Source: Actinomycetales bacterium (GTDB lineage: Bacteria > Actinomycetota > Actinomycetes > Nanopelagicales > Nanopelagicaceae). Taken from it: a DNA stretch of 55,447 nt. Both the position numbers and the translations under genes were made by a program. The notes under the pieces are model-generated. The model was not told the origin of the DNA, searched no databases, and saw only the letters and a program-made list of their open reading frames with translations. Below are positions 1 through 8,696 of the stretch, piece by piece. The stretch spans positions 1-55,447 of the forward strand of contig JAGWYB010000004.1 in NCBI GenBank assembly GCA_018969585.1, in the 5' to 3' direction. Position 1 is the first letter of the stretch; each line of letters opens with the position of its first letter.

Positions 1-836
1 CCGGCTGCGTTCTCAAGTACATCTTGCGCAGCTTTACGATCAACTTCGTTAGCAAATACCGCATGAACTGCAAGTGAGTGAGTTGTAATAACCGGAACGC
101 GCACACAAGTTGCGGAGACCTTTAGATCCTTCAAACCTAAAATCTTCCGTGATTCATTACGCACCTTCAACTCTTCAGAAGAGTAGCCATCATTCTTTAG
201 CGAGCCGGCCCACGGAATTACATTCATCGCAAGTGGTGCAGGAAATGGGCCAAGATCGCTGATTGCGCTTCGAACATCGCCAGCTTTATCGCCGAGACCT
301 TTTCCAGATACTTGATCTATTTGTGAACGCAGGGTATCGATTCCAGATTGTCCGGCGCCGGATGCGGCTTGATAAGAAGCGACTACCAATTCTTTCAATT
401 CATATTTTTTATGTAGCGCGCCCATGGCAACAATCATCGAGAGCGTTGTGCAATTTGGATTTGAGATGATTCCTTTAGGGCGACGTTTGACTTCTTCTGG
501 GTTAACTTCGGGAACAACTAGTGGAACTTCTGGGTCCATTCGAAACGCACCGGAATTATCGACACAGATTGCGCCGCGTGATGCCGCAATCGGAGCCCAC
601 TCTGCGGAAACTTCATCTGGAACATCAAACATTGCAACATCAATGCCATCAAAAGCCTCTGGTGAGAGCGCAACAACAGTTAACTCTTCGCCGCGACATT
701 TCAATTTCTTTCCCGCACTTCTTGCCGATGCAATAAGACGGATTTCGCCCCAAACATCAGGACGAGTTGATAAGAGATCAAGCATCACGGTGCCAACTGC
801 GCCGGTAGCGCCAACGACTGCTAAAGATGGTTTCAT
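1..836 (-). CDS. asd: Aspartate-semialdehyde dehydrogenase, 3' part missing
   Basis: Makes aspartate semialdehyde from aspartyl phosphate with NADPH, the second step towards lysine, methionine and threonine. The visible 278 codons begin [15 protein letters not shown], a Rossmann GxxGxxG motif, and contain SNPNCTT with the catalytic cysteine near residue 129. The C-terminal end lies beyond the window edge. The ATG overlaps the lysC stop (ATGA), so the two genes are translationally coupled in the usual actinobacterial lysC-asd order. The family assignment is firm. Confidence 0.95.
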   Translation of the reverse strand, partial: MKPSLAVVGATGAVGTVMLDLLSTRPDVWGEIRLIASARSAGKKLKCRGEELTVVALSPEAFDGIDVAMFDVPDEVSAEWAPIAASRGAICVDNSGAFRMDPEVPLVVPEVNPEEVKRRPKGIISNPNCTTLSMIVAMGALHKKYELKELVVASYQAASGAGQSGIDTLRSQIDQVSGKGLGDKAGDVRSAISDLGPFPAPLAMNVIPWAGSLKNDGYSSEELKVRNESRKILGLKDLKVSATCVRVPVITTHSLAVHAVFANEVDRKAAQDVLENAA

Positions 837-1354
837 CGACCGGTACCGCCATAAACCACAGCTTCAACTTGGTCTGCATCTAATTCAAATGCGGAATGTG
901 CTGCTTTTACTGCGCGCTCTAAATCTGCTTGGCGACAGACGATTGAGATGCGAATTTCAGAGGTTGAGATCATCTCGATATTTACGCCAGCATCAGCCAT
1001 TGCTGCAAAAAATGTTGCAGTAACTCCAGGGTGGGAGCGCATTCCAGCGCCAATTAATGAGAGTTTGCCGATTTGATCATCGTATTGAATCGATTGGAAA
1101 CCAATCTCGCCTTGTAATTTCTGGACGATTCCAGTGGCTTTAGATCCTTCGGTGCGCGGTAGGGTAAAAGAAATATCGGTAAGTCCAGTCGCGGCAGCTG
1201 ACACATTCTGGACGATCATGTCGATGTTGATATCGGCATCCGCAATTGATTGGAAGATACGAGCAGCGACGCCGGATCGATCAGGTACTCCGACAATAGT
1301 CACCTTCGCTTCACTTTTATCGTGTGCGATACCCGAGATGATTGCTTGCTCCAT
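833..1354 (-). CDS. lysC: Aspartate kinase beta subunit (internal in-frame start)
   Basis: Inside lysC, codon 251 is an ATG preceded on the minus strand by AAGGAGGAAAT (1355-1365), one of the best Shine-Dalgarno sequences in the window. The product would be 173 residues comprising only the two ACT regulatory domains. In Corynebacterium glutamicum and Bacillus subtilis an aspartokinase beta subunit is made from exactly such an internal start and assembles as alpha2beta2. The sequence shows the site; that it is used here is inferred from those relatives. Confidence 0.75.
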   Translation of the reverse strand: MEQAIISGIAHDKSEAKVTIVGVPDRSGVAARIFQSIADADINIDMIVQNVSAAATGLTDISFTLPRTEGSKATGIVQKLQGEIGFQSIQYDDQIGKLSLIGAGMRSHPGVTATFFAAMADAGVNIEMISTSEIRISIVCRQADLERAVKAAHSAFELDADQVEAVVYGGTGR

Positions 1355-2104
1355 ATTTCCTCCTTCAGGCTGGTCGGCGACCACCCAAGTTCCTTCGAGA
1401 TTTGAAAATGATGATCGGACATGAATCGGTAAATTAAATCGACGTGCATATTCCACACAGCGAAGATGTAGAACTTTTGCGCCAGATGCTGCGAGCTCAA
1501 GCATCTCTTCATAAGTTACGCTCTTTAATTTGCGCGCAGTCGGAACGATTCTTGGGTCGGCGCTAAATACGCCGTCGACATCGGTATAAATTTCACAGAC
1601 ATCTGCTTCTAACGCAGCAGCAAGTGCAACTGCAGTTGTATCGGAACCGCCACGACCCAGAGTTGTTACATCTTTAGTATCTTGCGAGATTCCTTGAAAG
1701 CCAGCAACAATTGCGATTGCATCTTGATTCAAAGCCTCTTGAATTCGACCTGGGGAGACATCGATGATTCGGGCTCTGCCATGCTTGCTATCGGTAATAA
1801 CGCCAGCCTGCGAACCAGTAAATGAGAGCGCTTCAAACCCGAGATTCTTAATTGCCATCGCAAGTAGCGCCATCGAGATTCGCTCACCGGCAGTTAAAAG
1901 CATGTCGAGTTCGCGCCCAGCAGGAAGTGGGGTGATCTGATTAGCAAGATCGATCAGTTCATCGGTGGTATCGCCCATTGCAGATACGACTACAACGACT
2001 GAGTGGCCGGCCTTCTTAGTGGCAACGATCCGGCTGGCGACGCGCTTCATCGCCTCGGCATCGGCTACCGAGGAGCCGCCGTATTTCTGGACGATAAGAC
2101 CCAT
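833..2104 (-). CDS. lysC: Aspartate kinase (alpha subunit)
   Basis: Phosphorylates aspartate, the entry step of the aspartate family of amino acids. The 423 residues start with the kinase motif KYGGSS (7-12). [12 protein letters not shown] (about 147-158) and the ADP-binding [12 protein letters not shown] follow, then two C-terminal ACT domains (about 265-420) that in this family bind the feedback amino acids. An internal start with a strong ribosome site lies at codon 251 and probably yields a separate beta subunit. No Shine-Dalgarno is obvious before the ATG; CACCAT at 2111-2116 is a weak -10 candidate for a leaderless start. The stop overlaps the asd start. Confidence 0.97.
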   Translation of the reverse strand: MGLIVQKYGGSSVADAEAMKRVASRIVATKKAGHSVVVVVSAMGDTTDELIDLANQITPLPAGRELDMLLTAGERISMALLAMAIKNLGFEALSFTGSQAGVITDSKHGRARIIDVSPGRIQEALNQDAIAIVAGFQGISQDTKDVTTLGRGGSDTTAVALAAALEADVCEIYTDVDGVFSADPRIVPTARKLKSVTYEEMLELAASGAKVLHLRCVEYARRFNLPIHVRSSFSNLEGTWVVADQPEGGNMEQAIISGIAHDKSEAKVTIVGVPDRSGVAARIFQSIADADINIDMIVQNVSAAATGLTDISFTLPRTEGSKATGIVQKLQGEIGFQSIQYDDQIGKLSLIGAGMRSHPGVTATFFAAMADAGVNIEMISTSEIRISIVCRQADLERAVKAAHSAFELDADQVEAVVYGGTGR

Positions 2105-2148
2105 GGCGAAATGGTGGCAGGTAAACCCGCTAATTGGCGAATTATCTC

Positions 2149-2179
2149 AAATAATAAGACGGTTATCGTCTCACTATTT
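2149..2179 (-). terminator. Hairpin after the amidase gene
   Basis: Between the amidase stop and lysC lies an interrupted inverted repeat: AAATA/TATTT outer arms and a perfect AGACG/CGTCT inner stem around a five-base loop. On the minus strand the 3' arm is T-rich (TTATTATTTG). It fits a factor-independent terminator for the permease-amidase operon, separating it from lysC. The symmetry could also let it work the other way. Confidence 0.5.
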
Positions 2180-2183
2180 GATA

Positions 2184-3194
2184 TTACTTCCCTTTTCGAT
2201 ACTCCGCAGCGATTGCAGATAGCTTGCCGTGGGTTCCGCCCATAACCTCTTTTGTGGGCAGGTATTTCTTATCCACCATCGAGACGAAGGTGTAATTCGG
2301 ATCAACCACATTTCCTACTGGAGCCCGGCCCGCCTGGCTAACTAGTTGTAGCGCATCCAAGATGTCGAGTTTGGAATCTGCCGCTACCCAATTAATGAGA
2401 TCGTGTTGGCTAATTCGATAAGCATCTTCAAGTGGTTTTGTCGATCCCGTACTCATAATAGAAAGATCATTTTCAATTCTTGGCCAAGGTGTAAATATTC
2501 CCTTAATTAAATCAATAACAATCACGGTGTTCATCGCAGCTTCAACTGCCGTTCCAATCACTTCACCTTCACCTTGGCGACAATGTCCGTCACCAATCGC
2601 AAGTAAGCCACCCTCTTGATTAACTCCAAAATAAACAGTTGCACCTTTTCGAATCTCAGGAGTATCCATATTGCCCCCATGAGCATCAGGTGTAATAGTC
2701 GCGCGAGCTTCAAAGCCACCTGGTGCAACACCTACTGTGCCATGCATTGGATCTAATGGCATCGACACCGAGTATCCGCTCTTCGTTGCATGGTATGTAA
2801 CTGTGCGCGCTTTTTTATCTACGTCATATCGCCAAACTCGTTCTTCTAATGGATCATGAAGCATCGCTGTTGTGTGCGTTGTCGTTAGCGCACCAAAATG
2901 TGGGAAAGTGCTTGATACTGCCCAATCGCGAGCTGGTTCAATTTCGATAAAGTGAACTGCAAGCGTATCTCCCGGCATTGCACCTTCAACATAGATAGGT
3001 CCCGTAACGGGATTAAGAAATGGAAAAACACATACTTGAGAAGGAAGTGTTTCTGGGCCAGTCACGGCGCCACCAAAACAATCTTCGGTGTACATCTCAA
3101 CAACAGTTCCAGGTTTGACTCTTAACACCGGCTCGCTCTTGCCAAAGAAGAACGAATAATCTTTAGATTGGAGCGAGACGATGTTAAGTGTCAT
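2184..3194 (-). CDS. Acetamidase/formamidase family amidohydrolase
   Basis: An FmdA/AmdA-family protein of 336 residues, expected to hydrolyse a short amide such as formamide or acetamide to ammonia and the acid; the true substrate is unknown. The family pattern is visible in the acidic stretch TEDCFGG, in the conserved GDTLAVHF segment and in [12 protein letters not shown] chose the ATG at 3194 because AGAGAGG lies just upstream; an in-frame start 48 bases earlier would overlap the permease gene and lacks such a site. It follows the permease by 10 bases in one operon, suggesting uptake of an amide or amine and release of its nitrogen. Confidence 0.85.
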   Translation of the reverse strand: MTLNIVSLQSKDYSFFFGKSEPVLRVKPGTVVEMYTEDCFGGAVTGPETLPSQVCVFPFLNPVTGPIYVEGAMPGDTLAVHFIEIEPARDWAVSSTFPHFGALTTTHTTAMLHDPLEERVWRYDVDKKARTVTYHATKSGYSVSMPLDPMHGTVGVAPGGFEARATITPDAHGGNMDTPEIRKGATVYFGVNQEGGLLAIGDGHCRQGEGEVIGTAVEAAMNTVIVIDLIKGIFTPWPRIENDLSIMSTGSTKPLEDAYRISQHDLINWVAADSKLDILDALQLVSQAGRAPVGNVVDPNYTFVSMVDKKYLPTKEVMGGTHGKLSAIAAEYRKGK

Positions 3195-3204
3195 TTTTAC
3201 CTCT

Positions 3205-4587
3205 CTAGATCCCGGATAATTTTGGCTTTCGACCCGTCGCATAAGCGAGAATCAAGAGCGCCAACCCTACTGCGGCCCAGATCAAACCGACGGTCTGAGC
3301 TGCCACATTAGCTTTGTAAACCACATATCCAAGAAGTGCAATTCCAAGAAGTGGAACCAAAAGATGGCGGAAGTTATCACTCGATTTATTTCTAATCTTG
3401 AAGTGAATAATCACCGATAAGTGCAAGACGATAAATGCTGTCAGAGCACCAAAATTGACCAAGGTAGATACCAAGGTCAGTCCGAAGTCTTCGCGCTGAG
3501 TTACGAAATAGAGGCCTAAAAAGAGGCCGATCGAACCAGTTACGAAGGTTGCATTTACTGGGGTTGCTGACTTCGGACTTACCTTTGAAAGGAACTTCGG
3601 CAATTGCTTATCGCGTGACATTGCGTAAAGCAGACGTGCGGTCGCTGCTTGAGCAACAAGTGCGTTAGCAAAGCCCCAGGCTATCGCTGTTGCAAGAGCC
3701 GTTAATTTATTTAAGAAAGCTCCGCCAGCAACTTCTGCTGCTTGATAGAACGCAGTTCCAGATGGATCGCCTTCGGCTAATAACGTTTGACCATTTGGTA
3801 CCAACATCGCTGCAATCCAAGTCTGAACAATAAAGAGTGCACCCGCTAGGAATAATGCGTTTCGCATAGCACGACCCAATTGTTGTGCGCCTTCTTTATT
3901 TTCTTCCGCGAGCATAGCGATTCCATCGAAGCCTAAGAAAGATAAGACTGCGATTGAAACTGCACCGAGGACTAGATTTAACGAGAAGGTATCGGCGTTA
4001 TAGAAAGCATCAAAAGAAAAGCCATTTCCTTTTCCTTGTGCGACTGCAACTATTCCGATAACAACAAAGATTGCAAGCACGATCAATTCTCCGATAAGGA
4101 AGTAACGATTCACTTTTGCGGTGAGTTCAATTCCTTTTAGATTAATGAAAGTATTTGCAATTAAGAAAATAATCAACCAACCCCAAACTGGGATTGATGC
4201 GACTATCGAATTCATCGCGATTGCAGCCACGATGTAGAGAAGTGTTGGCACTAATACATAGTCGAGCAGAATTACCCAGCCAGCTAAGAAGCCAAAACCT
4301 GGGTTAATACCGCGTCCTGCATATGAATAGACCGATCCGGCAATTGGAAATGATCTTGACATTGCTGCATAACTTGAAGCCGTAAGCAACATGCCGACCA
4401 TACCTATTACATAAGCAAGCGCAACCATTCCGCCTGAGGCGTTATAAACGCTTCCGAAAATTCCGAATGGCGCAATTGGCACCATAAAAATCAAGCCGTA
4501 GGTCAGCAGATCTCGGAATGTTAGAGACCTATGCAGCTCTTGCTTATATCCGTATTTCTCAATGCTTTCTCCAGCAGACTGAGACAT
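3205..4587 (-). CDS. APC-superfamily amino acid/amine permease
   Basis: A 460-residue membrane protein with about 12 hydrophobic segments and the APC N-terminal pattern (FRDLLTYGLIFMVPIAPFGIFG, then SYAAMSRSFPIAGSVYSYAGRGINPGFGFLAGW). It should import an amino acid or amine by proton or sodium symport across the cytoplasmic membrane. A good ribosome site (AGGAGG) precedes the ATG. It heads a two-gene unit with the amidase downstream, so the substrate may be an amide or amine whose nitrogen is then released. Specificity cannot be read from the sequence; PuuP-like polyamine or amino-acid transport is possible. Confidence 0.85.
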   Translation of the reverse strand: MSQSAGESIEKYGYKQELHRSLTFRDLLTYGLIFMVPIAPFGIFGSVYNASGGMVALAYVIGMVGMLLTASSYAAMSRSFPIAGSVYSYAGRGINPGFGFLAGWVILLDYVLVPTLLYIVAAIAMNSIVASIPVWGWLIIFLIANTFINLKGIELTAKVNRYFLIGELIVLAIFVVIGIVAVAQGKGNGFSFDAFYNADTFSLNLVLGAVSIAVLSFLGFDGIAMLAEENKEGAQQLGRAMRNALFLAGALFIVQTWIAAMLVPNGQTLLAEGDPSGTAFYQAAEVAGGAFLNKLTALATAIAWGFANALVAQAATARLLYAMSRDKQLPKFLSKVSPKSATPVNATFVTGSIGLFLGLYFVTQREDFGLTLVSTLVNFGALTAFIVLHLSVIIHFKIRNKSSDNFRHLLVPLLGIALLGYVVYKANVAAQTVGLIWAAVGLALLILAYATGRKPKLSGI

Positions 4588-4645
4588 ATTCCTCCTAATG
4601 CCAGGAGTTTCCTAGCAATTAGAAAAAATGGTAAGGGATTACTTG

Positions 4646-5245
4646 TCAGTCACCTAGTAAGCGGCGACCTTCAAATGCCCGTCCCAGCGTAACTTCGTCG
4701 GCATATTCCAAATCGCCACCAACGGGTAGTCCGCTAGCAAGGCGCGTTATCTTGACATTTAATGGTTTTAGTAACCGCGAAAGATACGTTGCAGTTGCTT
4801 CACCTTCTAGATTTGGATCAGTTGCAATAATAACTTCGGAAATTTCAGTATTTGAAAGTCTTGTGAGTAATTCTTTAATTCTCAAATTATCTGGACCGAT
4901 GCCATCAATCGGACTTATTGCACCGCCCAGGACGTGGTACTTACCTTTAAATTCTCGAGTTCTTTCAATTGCTACTACATCTTTGCTCTCTTCGACTACA
5001 CATATTGTTGAATTATCACGTCGCGGATCGCGGCAGATCTTGCACTCTTCTTCTTCCGCGACATTAAAACATTGGCTACAGAATCTAACTTTCTCTTTTA
5101 CAAGTCGTAATACCTCAACCAGATGATTTATATCGACTCGCTCTGATTGGACAATATGAAAAGCAATACGTTGTGCGCTCTTTGGTCCGATTCCTGGCAA
5201 CTTACCAAGCTCATCGATTAGATCTTGGATGATTCCTTCGTACAT
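4646..5245 (-). CDS. recR: Recombination mediator protein RecR
   Basis: RecR acts with RecO and RecF to load RecA onto single-stranded gaps. The 199 residues are the normal family length, with a helix-hairpin-helix ([18 protein letters not shown], 13-30), a four-cysteine zinc site (C56, C59, C68, C71), a Toprim domain (about 80-170) and the C-terminal [18 protein letters not shown] segment. The ATG overlaps the last base of the dnaX stop (TAATG), so translation is coupled. dnaX-recR is a widely conserved pair. Confidence 0.97.
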   Translation of the reverse strand: MYEGIIQDLIDELGKLPGIGPKSAQRIAFHIVQSERVDINHLVEVLRLVKEKVRFCSQCFNVAEEEECKICRDPRRDNSTICVVEESKDVVAIERTREFKGKYHVLGGAISPIDGIGPDNLRIKELLTRLSNTEISEVIIATDPNLEGEATATYLSRLLKPLNVKITRLASGLPVGGDLEYADEVTLGRAFEGRRLLGD

Positions 5246-6921
5246 TACTTATCGCTCTCTGCAATGACTTGGGCACCAAGTTCTTTCATAATTAATTCAG
5301 TCCCCTTTAATTGATTTGGGTCACTTAGATCTTCATCTACCTGTTTCGTCATATTCGCGGCGGAATATGGATCAACCGATGGATCGACGATTACCTCTAT
5401 TTTGCGGCGAACCCCAGTAACTTCAACAAATGCATCCGAGAGAATCGGTTCGCTCTCAGAGCGGATAAATGAATCTCTCGCACCTGCGTTAATTATTCCG
5501 ATAGTTATCGCCTTCTCATCTATCGAGAGAATTTGGGCGCTCGCTGAGAGAAGTGACCAGGTCAGCCTTCTTCGCTTTTTCACGTTTTCAATAACATCGG
5601 GCCACATTCTGCGAAGCGCGGTCACATCAAGATTCCCTGAAGGAGCAACTGGTTTAGCTTCTTCTTTCTTTGCTGTAACTGGTTTAGTTTCGGGTTTAGA
5701 TGCCGCTTTGCTCTCAACCTTTACTTCTTTTCGCTCTATCTTTTGGGCCGGTATTGGCTCCATCCCGGCTTGGCGCTCAAGTCTTTCAATTCTCGAGAGG
5801 ATGCCTTGATCACTTCCGTCATTTCCGGCAATAACAATTCGGCTAGCAATTAACTCAAGAATTAAACGAGGAGCGGTGGCGCCACGCATCTGATTTAAAC
5901 CTTCGGCAACAATCGAGGCTGCGCGGCTTAGATTTCCGCCGCCGATACGCGCGGCTTGTGAGCGCATCCGCTCTAGCTGGTCATCCGGATAATTACGGAG
6001 AATCGTTTTTAGACCTTCCTCCACCACATCAGCAACGACTAAGTCACGTAATCGCTCCAATAAATCTTGGGCGAATCGACGTGGATCGTGTCCCGATTCA
6101 ATCAAACGATCTATTGATTGGAATACAGCTCCTAAATCGCGAGCAGCAAGACCATCGATAGTTTCATCAAGTAGCGCGCCATCGGTAAAGCCAAGAAGTT
6201 GAACCGCAATATCGTAAGTAACACCAGATTCACCAGCTCCGGCAAGTAGTTGGCCTAAAACCGAGAGCGCATCACGAACAGAACCGCCAGATGCTCTAAC
6301 AACTAACGAAAGCACGCCCTTTTCGACTTTGACTTTCTCTTGGTCGCAAACTTTCTGGAGATGTTCTTGCAGAGTCCCAGGTGGAACTAATCGGAATGGA
6401 TAGTGGTGGGTTCTAGAGCGAATTGTTGCGATTAATTTATCGGGTTCGGTTGTGGCGAATATAAATAGAACATGAGGTGGTGGCTCTTCTACTACTTTTA
6501 ATAAAGCATTTGCAGCGCCGGGCCCAAGTTGGTGGGCCTCATCAATAATATAAATTTTGTAGCGAGAGCTAACTGGAGCAAAAAAAGCTTTATCTCTTAA
6601 ATCACGAGCATCATCAACTAAACCGTGAGTCGCAGCATCTAACTCAATAACATCAATTGAACCGGGGCCATTTGCAACTAGATCTTTACAAGATTGGCAA
6701 GTGCCACAAGGTGTTGGCGTTGGACCTTTTTCGCAATTTAGCGAGCGCGCCATAATTCGCGCGCTAGAAGTTTTTCCGCAACCGCGTGGACCAGAGAATA
6801 AATATGCATGATGAATTCGGCCGGACTCCAATGCATTTGAAAGTGGTGTAGTGATATGTTCTTGGCCAATTACATCGCCGAAGATTGATGGTCGATACTT
6901 GCGATATAACGCCAGTGACAT
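5245..6921 (-). CDS. dnaX: DNA polymerase III subunit gamma/tau
   Basis: Clamp-loader ATPase. The 558-residue product starts [11 protein letters not shown], has Walker A GPRGCGKT (44-51), a zinc-binding set C63, C72, C75, C78, and DEAH Walker B (IIDEAHQLG). A Lys/Glu/Pro-rich linker (about 375-430) and a C-terminal tau-like domain follow. I start at ATG 6921 because AGAGAGG sits just upstream; a GTG two codons earlier is also possible. The ribosome site lies only a few bases after the SRP RNA 3' end. The protein has tau length. I see no convincing frameshift site for a gamma form. Confidence 0.96.
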   Translation of the reverse strand: MSLALYRKYRPSIFGDVIGQEHITTPLSNALESGRIHHAYLFSGPRGCGKTSSARIMARSLNCEKGPTPTPCGTCQSCKDLVANGPGSIDVIELDAATHGLVDDARDLRDKAFFAPVSSRYKIYIIDEAHQLGPGAANALLKVVEEPPPHVLFIFATTEPDKLIATIRSRTHHYPFRLVPPGTLQEHLQKVCDQEKVKVEKGVLSLVVRASGGSVRDALSVLGQLLAGAGESGVTYDIAVQLLGFTDGALLDETIDGLAARDLGAVFQSIDRLIESGHDPRRFAQDLLERLRDLVVADVVEEGLKTILRNYPDDQLERMRSQAARIGGGNLSRAASIVAEGLNQMRGATAPRLILELIASRIVIAGNDGSDQGILSRIERLERQAGMEPIPAQKIERKEVKVESKAASKPETKPVTAKKEEAKPVAPSGNLDVTALRRMWPDVIENVKKRRRLTWSLLSASAQILSIDEKAITIGIINAGARDSFIRSESEPILSDAFVEVTGVRRKIEVIVDPSVDPYSAANMTKQVDEDLSDPNQLKGTELIMKELGAQVIAESDK

Positions 6922-6940
6922 AACCACCTCTCTTACTTAA

Positions 6941-7031
6941 GGATCCCCCGCACACCCATTAGAGCGGGCCTACCCTTGCTGCCTTCCAGCCCTGGGGGAG
7001 TTCGGCACGTTAATGCCGCACGGAGGATCTG
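6941..7031 (-). ncRNA. ffs: Signal recognition particle RNA (small bacterial type)
   Basis: On the minus strand this stretch contains the SRP domain IV signature GGAAGGCAGCAAGGGTAGG (6969-6987), the Ffh-binding loop. The ends pair with each other: GATCCTCCG (7021-7029) against CGGGGGATC (6942-6950), closing a rod-shaped RNA of about 90 bases without an Alu domain. The exact ends are estimated from pairing. It lies directly upstream of dnaX, as in many actinobacteria. No terminator space exists between it and the dnaX ribosome site. Confidence 0.93.
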
Positions 7032-7079
7032 CGGTGAATCATAGTTAGGAGCACCGATACCCTTCTCTCCTGCTTTACT

Positions 7080-7164
7080 GGAGGATTCGCATAGCGGCCG
7101 AGTGCGCACGCTTGGAAAGCGTGTATAGGGAAACCTATCGAGGGTTCAAATCCCTCATCCTCCG
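7080..7164 (+). tRNA. tRNA-Ser (anticodon GGA)
   Basis: An 85-base class II tRNA. The acceptor arm GGAGGAT pairs with ATCCTCC, the anticodon stem is CACGC/GCGTG with loop TTGGAAA (anticodon GGA at 7114-7116), a long variable arm follows, and the T arm is GAGGG-TTCAAAT-CCCTC. Discriminator base G, as usual for serine; no CCA is encoded. It reads UCC and UCU codons. It lies divergent from the SRP RNA with about 50 bases between them. Confidence 0.97.
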
Positions 7165-7235
7165 CTGATCAGATTTTTACCTGGAACCACGCCTTTTCGA
7201 AGTCAATCTTTTGGTCCGGACATCCTCCGCCAAAC

Positions 7236-8660
7236 TTAAATCTCCACCCCAATGTATTTGGTCTGAAGGAATTCGTGGATTCCATCGAAGCCGCCTTCAC
7301 GTCCAAGCCCGCTCTGCTTATTTCCACCAAATGGCGCAGCTGGATCTGAGATAACTCCGCGATTTATCGCGACCATTCCGGAATCAATCGCTTCAGATAC
7401 GCGGATCGCTCGACCTAATTCACCGGAGTAGACATAGCTGATCAATCCAAAATCACTGTCGTTGGCAAGCTTGATTGCTTCTTCATCGGAATCGAAAGTT
7501 ACGATCGGCGCGACTGGTCCAAAGACTTCATGCTTCAAGATCTCATTATCTTTCGCAACCGAAAGCACAGTTGGTGGATAGAAAGCGCCCGGACCTTCAG
7601 GTAGAACGCCACCAGTTTCGACCTTCGCGCCACCTTTAACGGATGCTGAAACTAAATCTGCAATTTTGTCGCGCTCTTTTTTGGAGACGCTAGCGCCAAG
7701 TTGGGCGCCTGGCTCGCGTCCTGGGGCCATGCGAAGTTCTGACATTGCTTTGGCGAATTTAGTTGTGAATTCTGATGCGATTTTTTTAGCAACGTAGATT
7801 CGATTAGCGGCGGTGCACGCGGCTCCGCCATTTCGCATCTTTGCGATCATCAAACCTTTAACTGCTTCATCAACATTTGCATCATCTAGAACTACGAACG
7901 GAGCATTTCCACCAAGTTCCATTGAACATCGAATTACTCGATCCGAGGCTTCCTTGAGAAGTACGCGGCCAACTTCTGTAGACCCAGTGAAAGAAAGATT
8001 CATTACCCGAGGATCGTGAAGCATTCGACTTACCATCGGTCCTGCGGGAGTTGGCATAACAACATTTACTACGCCTTTCGGTAGTCCTGCTCTCTCCAGA
8101 ATTTCGACGATTGCTAACGCTGTTAGTGGAGTTTCAATGGCAGGTTTCAAAATTACGGTGCAACCCGCGCCAATTGCTGGTCCGATTTTTCGAGTAGCCA
8201 TACCGGCAGGAAAATTCCATGGTGTAATTAGTAATGAAACACCAATTGGTTGATGGGTAACGACAATTCTCTTATCGCCACTAGGTGATTTTCTGAAATC
8301 TCCTTGGACCCGGACGATCTCTTCAGAGAACCAGCGGAAGAACTCGGCGGCGTAGAGAATTTCGCCTTTGGCATCAGAAAGTACTTTTCCATTTTCCCGC
8401 GAAACAATTTCAGCCAAAGAATCAGCTTCGGCGATCATGATCTCAAATGCTTTGCGGAGTATTTCGGCGCGGAATCTTGGCGCAGTCTTTGCCCACTCTG
8501 GGAATGCGCGATATGCCGCATCAACCGCGGCATCACATTCTTTTTCGGTTGCTACTTGAATTTCAGCAATAACGCTGTCATCACTTGGATCACGTACGGG
8601 GACAGTCTTGGAACCTTTAACCCACTTACCATCTATATAAAGATCAGTTTTGAGCGCCAC
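7236..8660 (-). CDS. Succinate-semialdehyde-type NAD(P)+ aldehyde dehydrogenase
   Basis: A 474-residue ALDH-superfamily enzyme, closest in pattern to GabD: TPWNFPAGMATRKIGPAIGAG for cofactor binding, general-base Glu in SMELGGNAPF and catalytic Cys in GAACTAANRIY. It would oxidise succinate semialdehyde to succinate, or a related aldehyde. The start is GTG, with no Shine-Dalgarno but a TATGCT box exactly six bases upstream, so it is probably leaderless. No GABA aminotransferase or transporter is adjacent, so the physiological aldehyde is uncertain. Confidence 0.88.
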   Translation of the reverse strand: MALKTDLYIDGKWVKGSKTVPVRDPSDDSVIAEIQVATEKECDAAVDAAYRAFPEWAKTAPRFRAEILRKAFEIMIAEADSLAEIVSRENGKVLSDAKGEILYAAEFFRWFSEEIVRVQGDFRKSPSGDKRIVVTHQPIGVSLLITPWNFPAGMATRKIGPAIGAGCTVILKPAIETPLTALAIVEILERAGLPKGVVNVVMPTPAGPMVSRMLHDPRVMNLSFTGSTEVGRVLLKEASDRVIRCSMELGGNAPFVVLDDANVDEAVKGLMIAKMRNGGAACTAANRIYVAKKIASEFTTKFAKAMSELRMAPGREPGAQLGASVSKKERDKIADLVSASVKGGAKVETGGVLPEGPGAFYPPTVLSVAKDNEILKHEVFGPVAPIVTFDSDEEAIKLANDSDFGLISYVYSGELGRAIRVSEAIDSGMVAINRGVISDPAAPFGGNKQSGLGREGGFDGIHEFLQTKYIGVEI

Positions 8661-8666
8661 ACGGAG

Positions 8667-8672
8667 AGCATA
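8667..8672 (-). promoter_or_regulatory. -10 box for a leaderless start
   Basis: TATGCT on the minus strand, six bases before the GTG of the aldehyde dehydrogenase gene. The geometry (TANNNT, six bases, start codon) recurs at seven other genes here and implies that transcription starts at the start codon. Confidence 0.6.
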
Positions 8673-8696
8673 CGCGCCAAATAAAGAGGCGTAGAA

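Noticed and set aside
424-1023. A 199-codon open frame on the plus strand opposite asd and lysC
   Set aside because: Low-complexity Ser/Thr/Arg-rich product antisense to two clearly conserved genes; a shadow frame.
5560-5600. Possible dnaX frameshift site (short A-run at GTGAAAAAGCG, minus strand)
   Set aside because: It lies in the tau-specific C-terminal part, after which a gamma form would be nearly full length, and no downstream stem or SD stimulator is evident.
5402-5809. A plus-strand open frame opposite dnaX
   Set aside because: Antisense to the conserved gamma/tau gene, no ribosome site or recognisable protein pattern.
7165-7185. CTGATCAG followed by ATTTTT as a tRNA-Ser terminator
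   Set aside because: The palindrome is too short and its centre leaves no loop; not enough to call a terminator.
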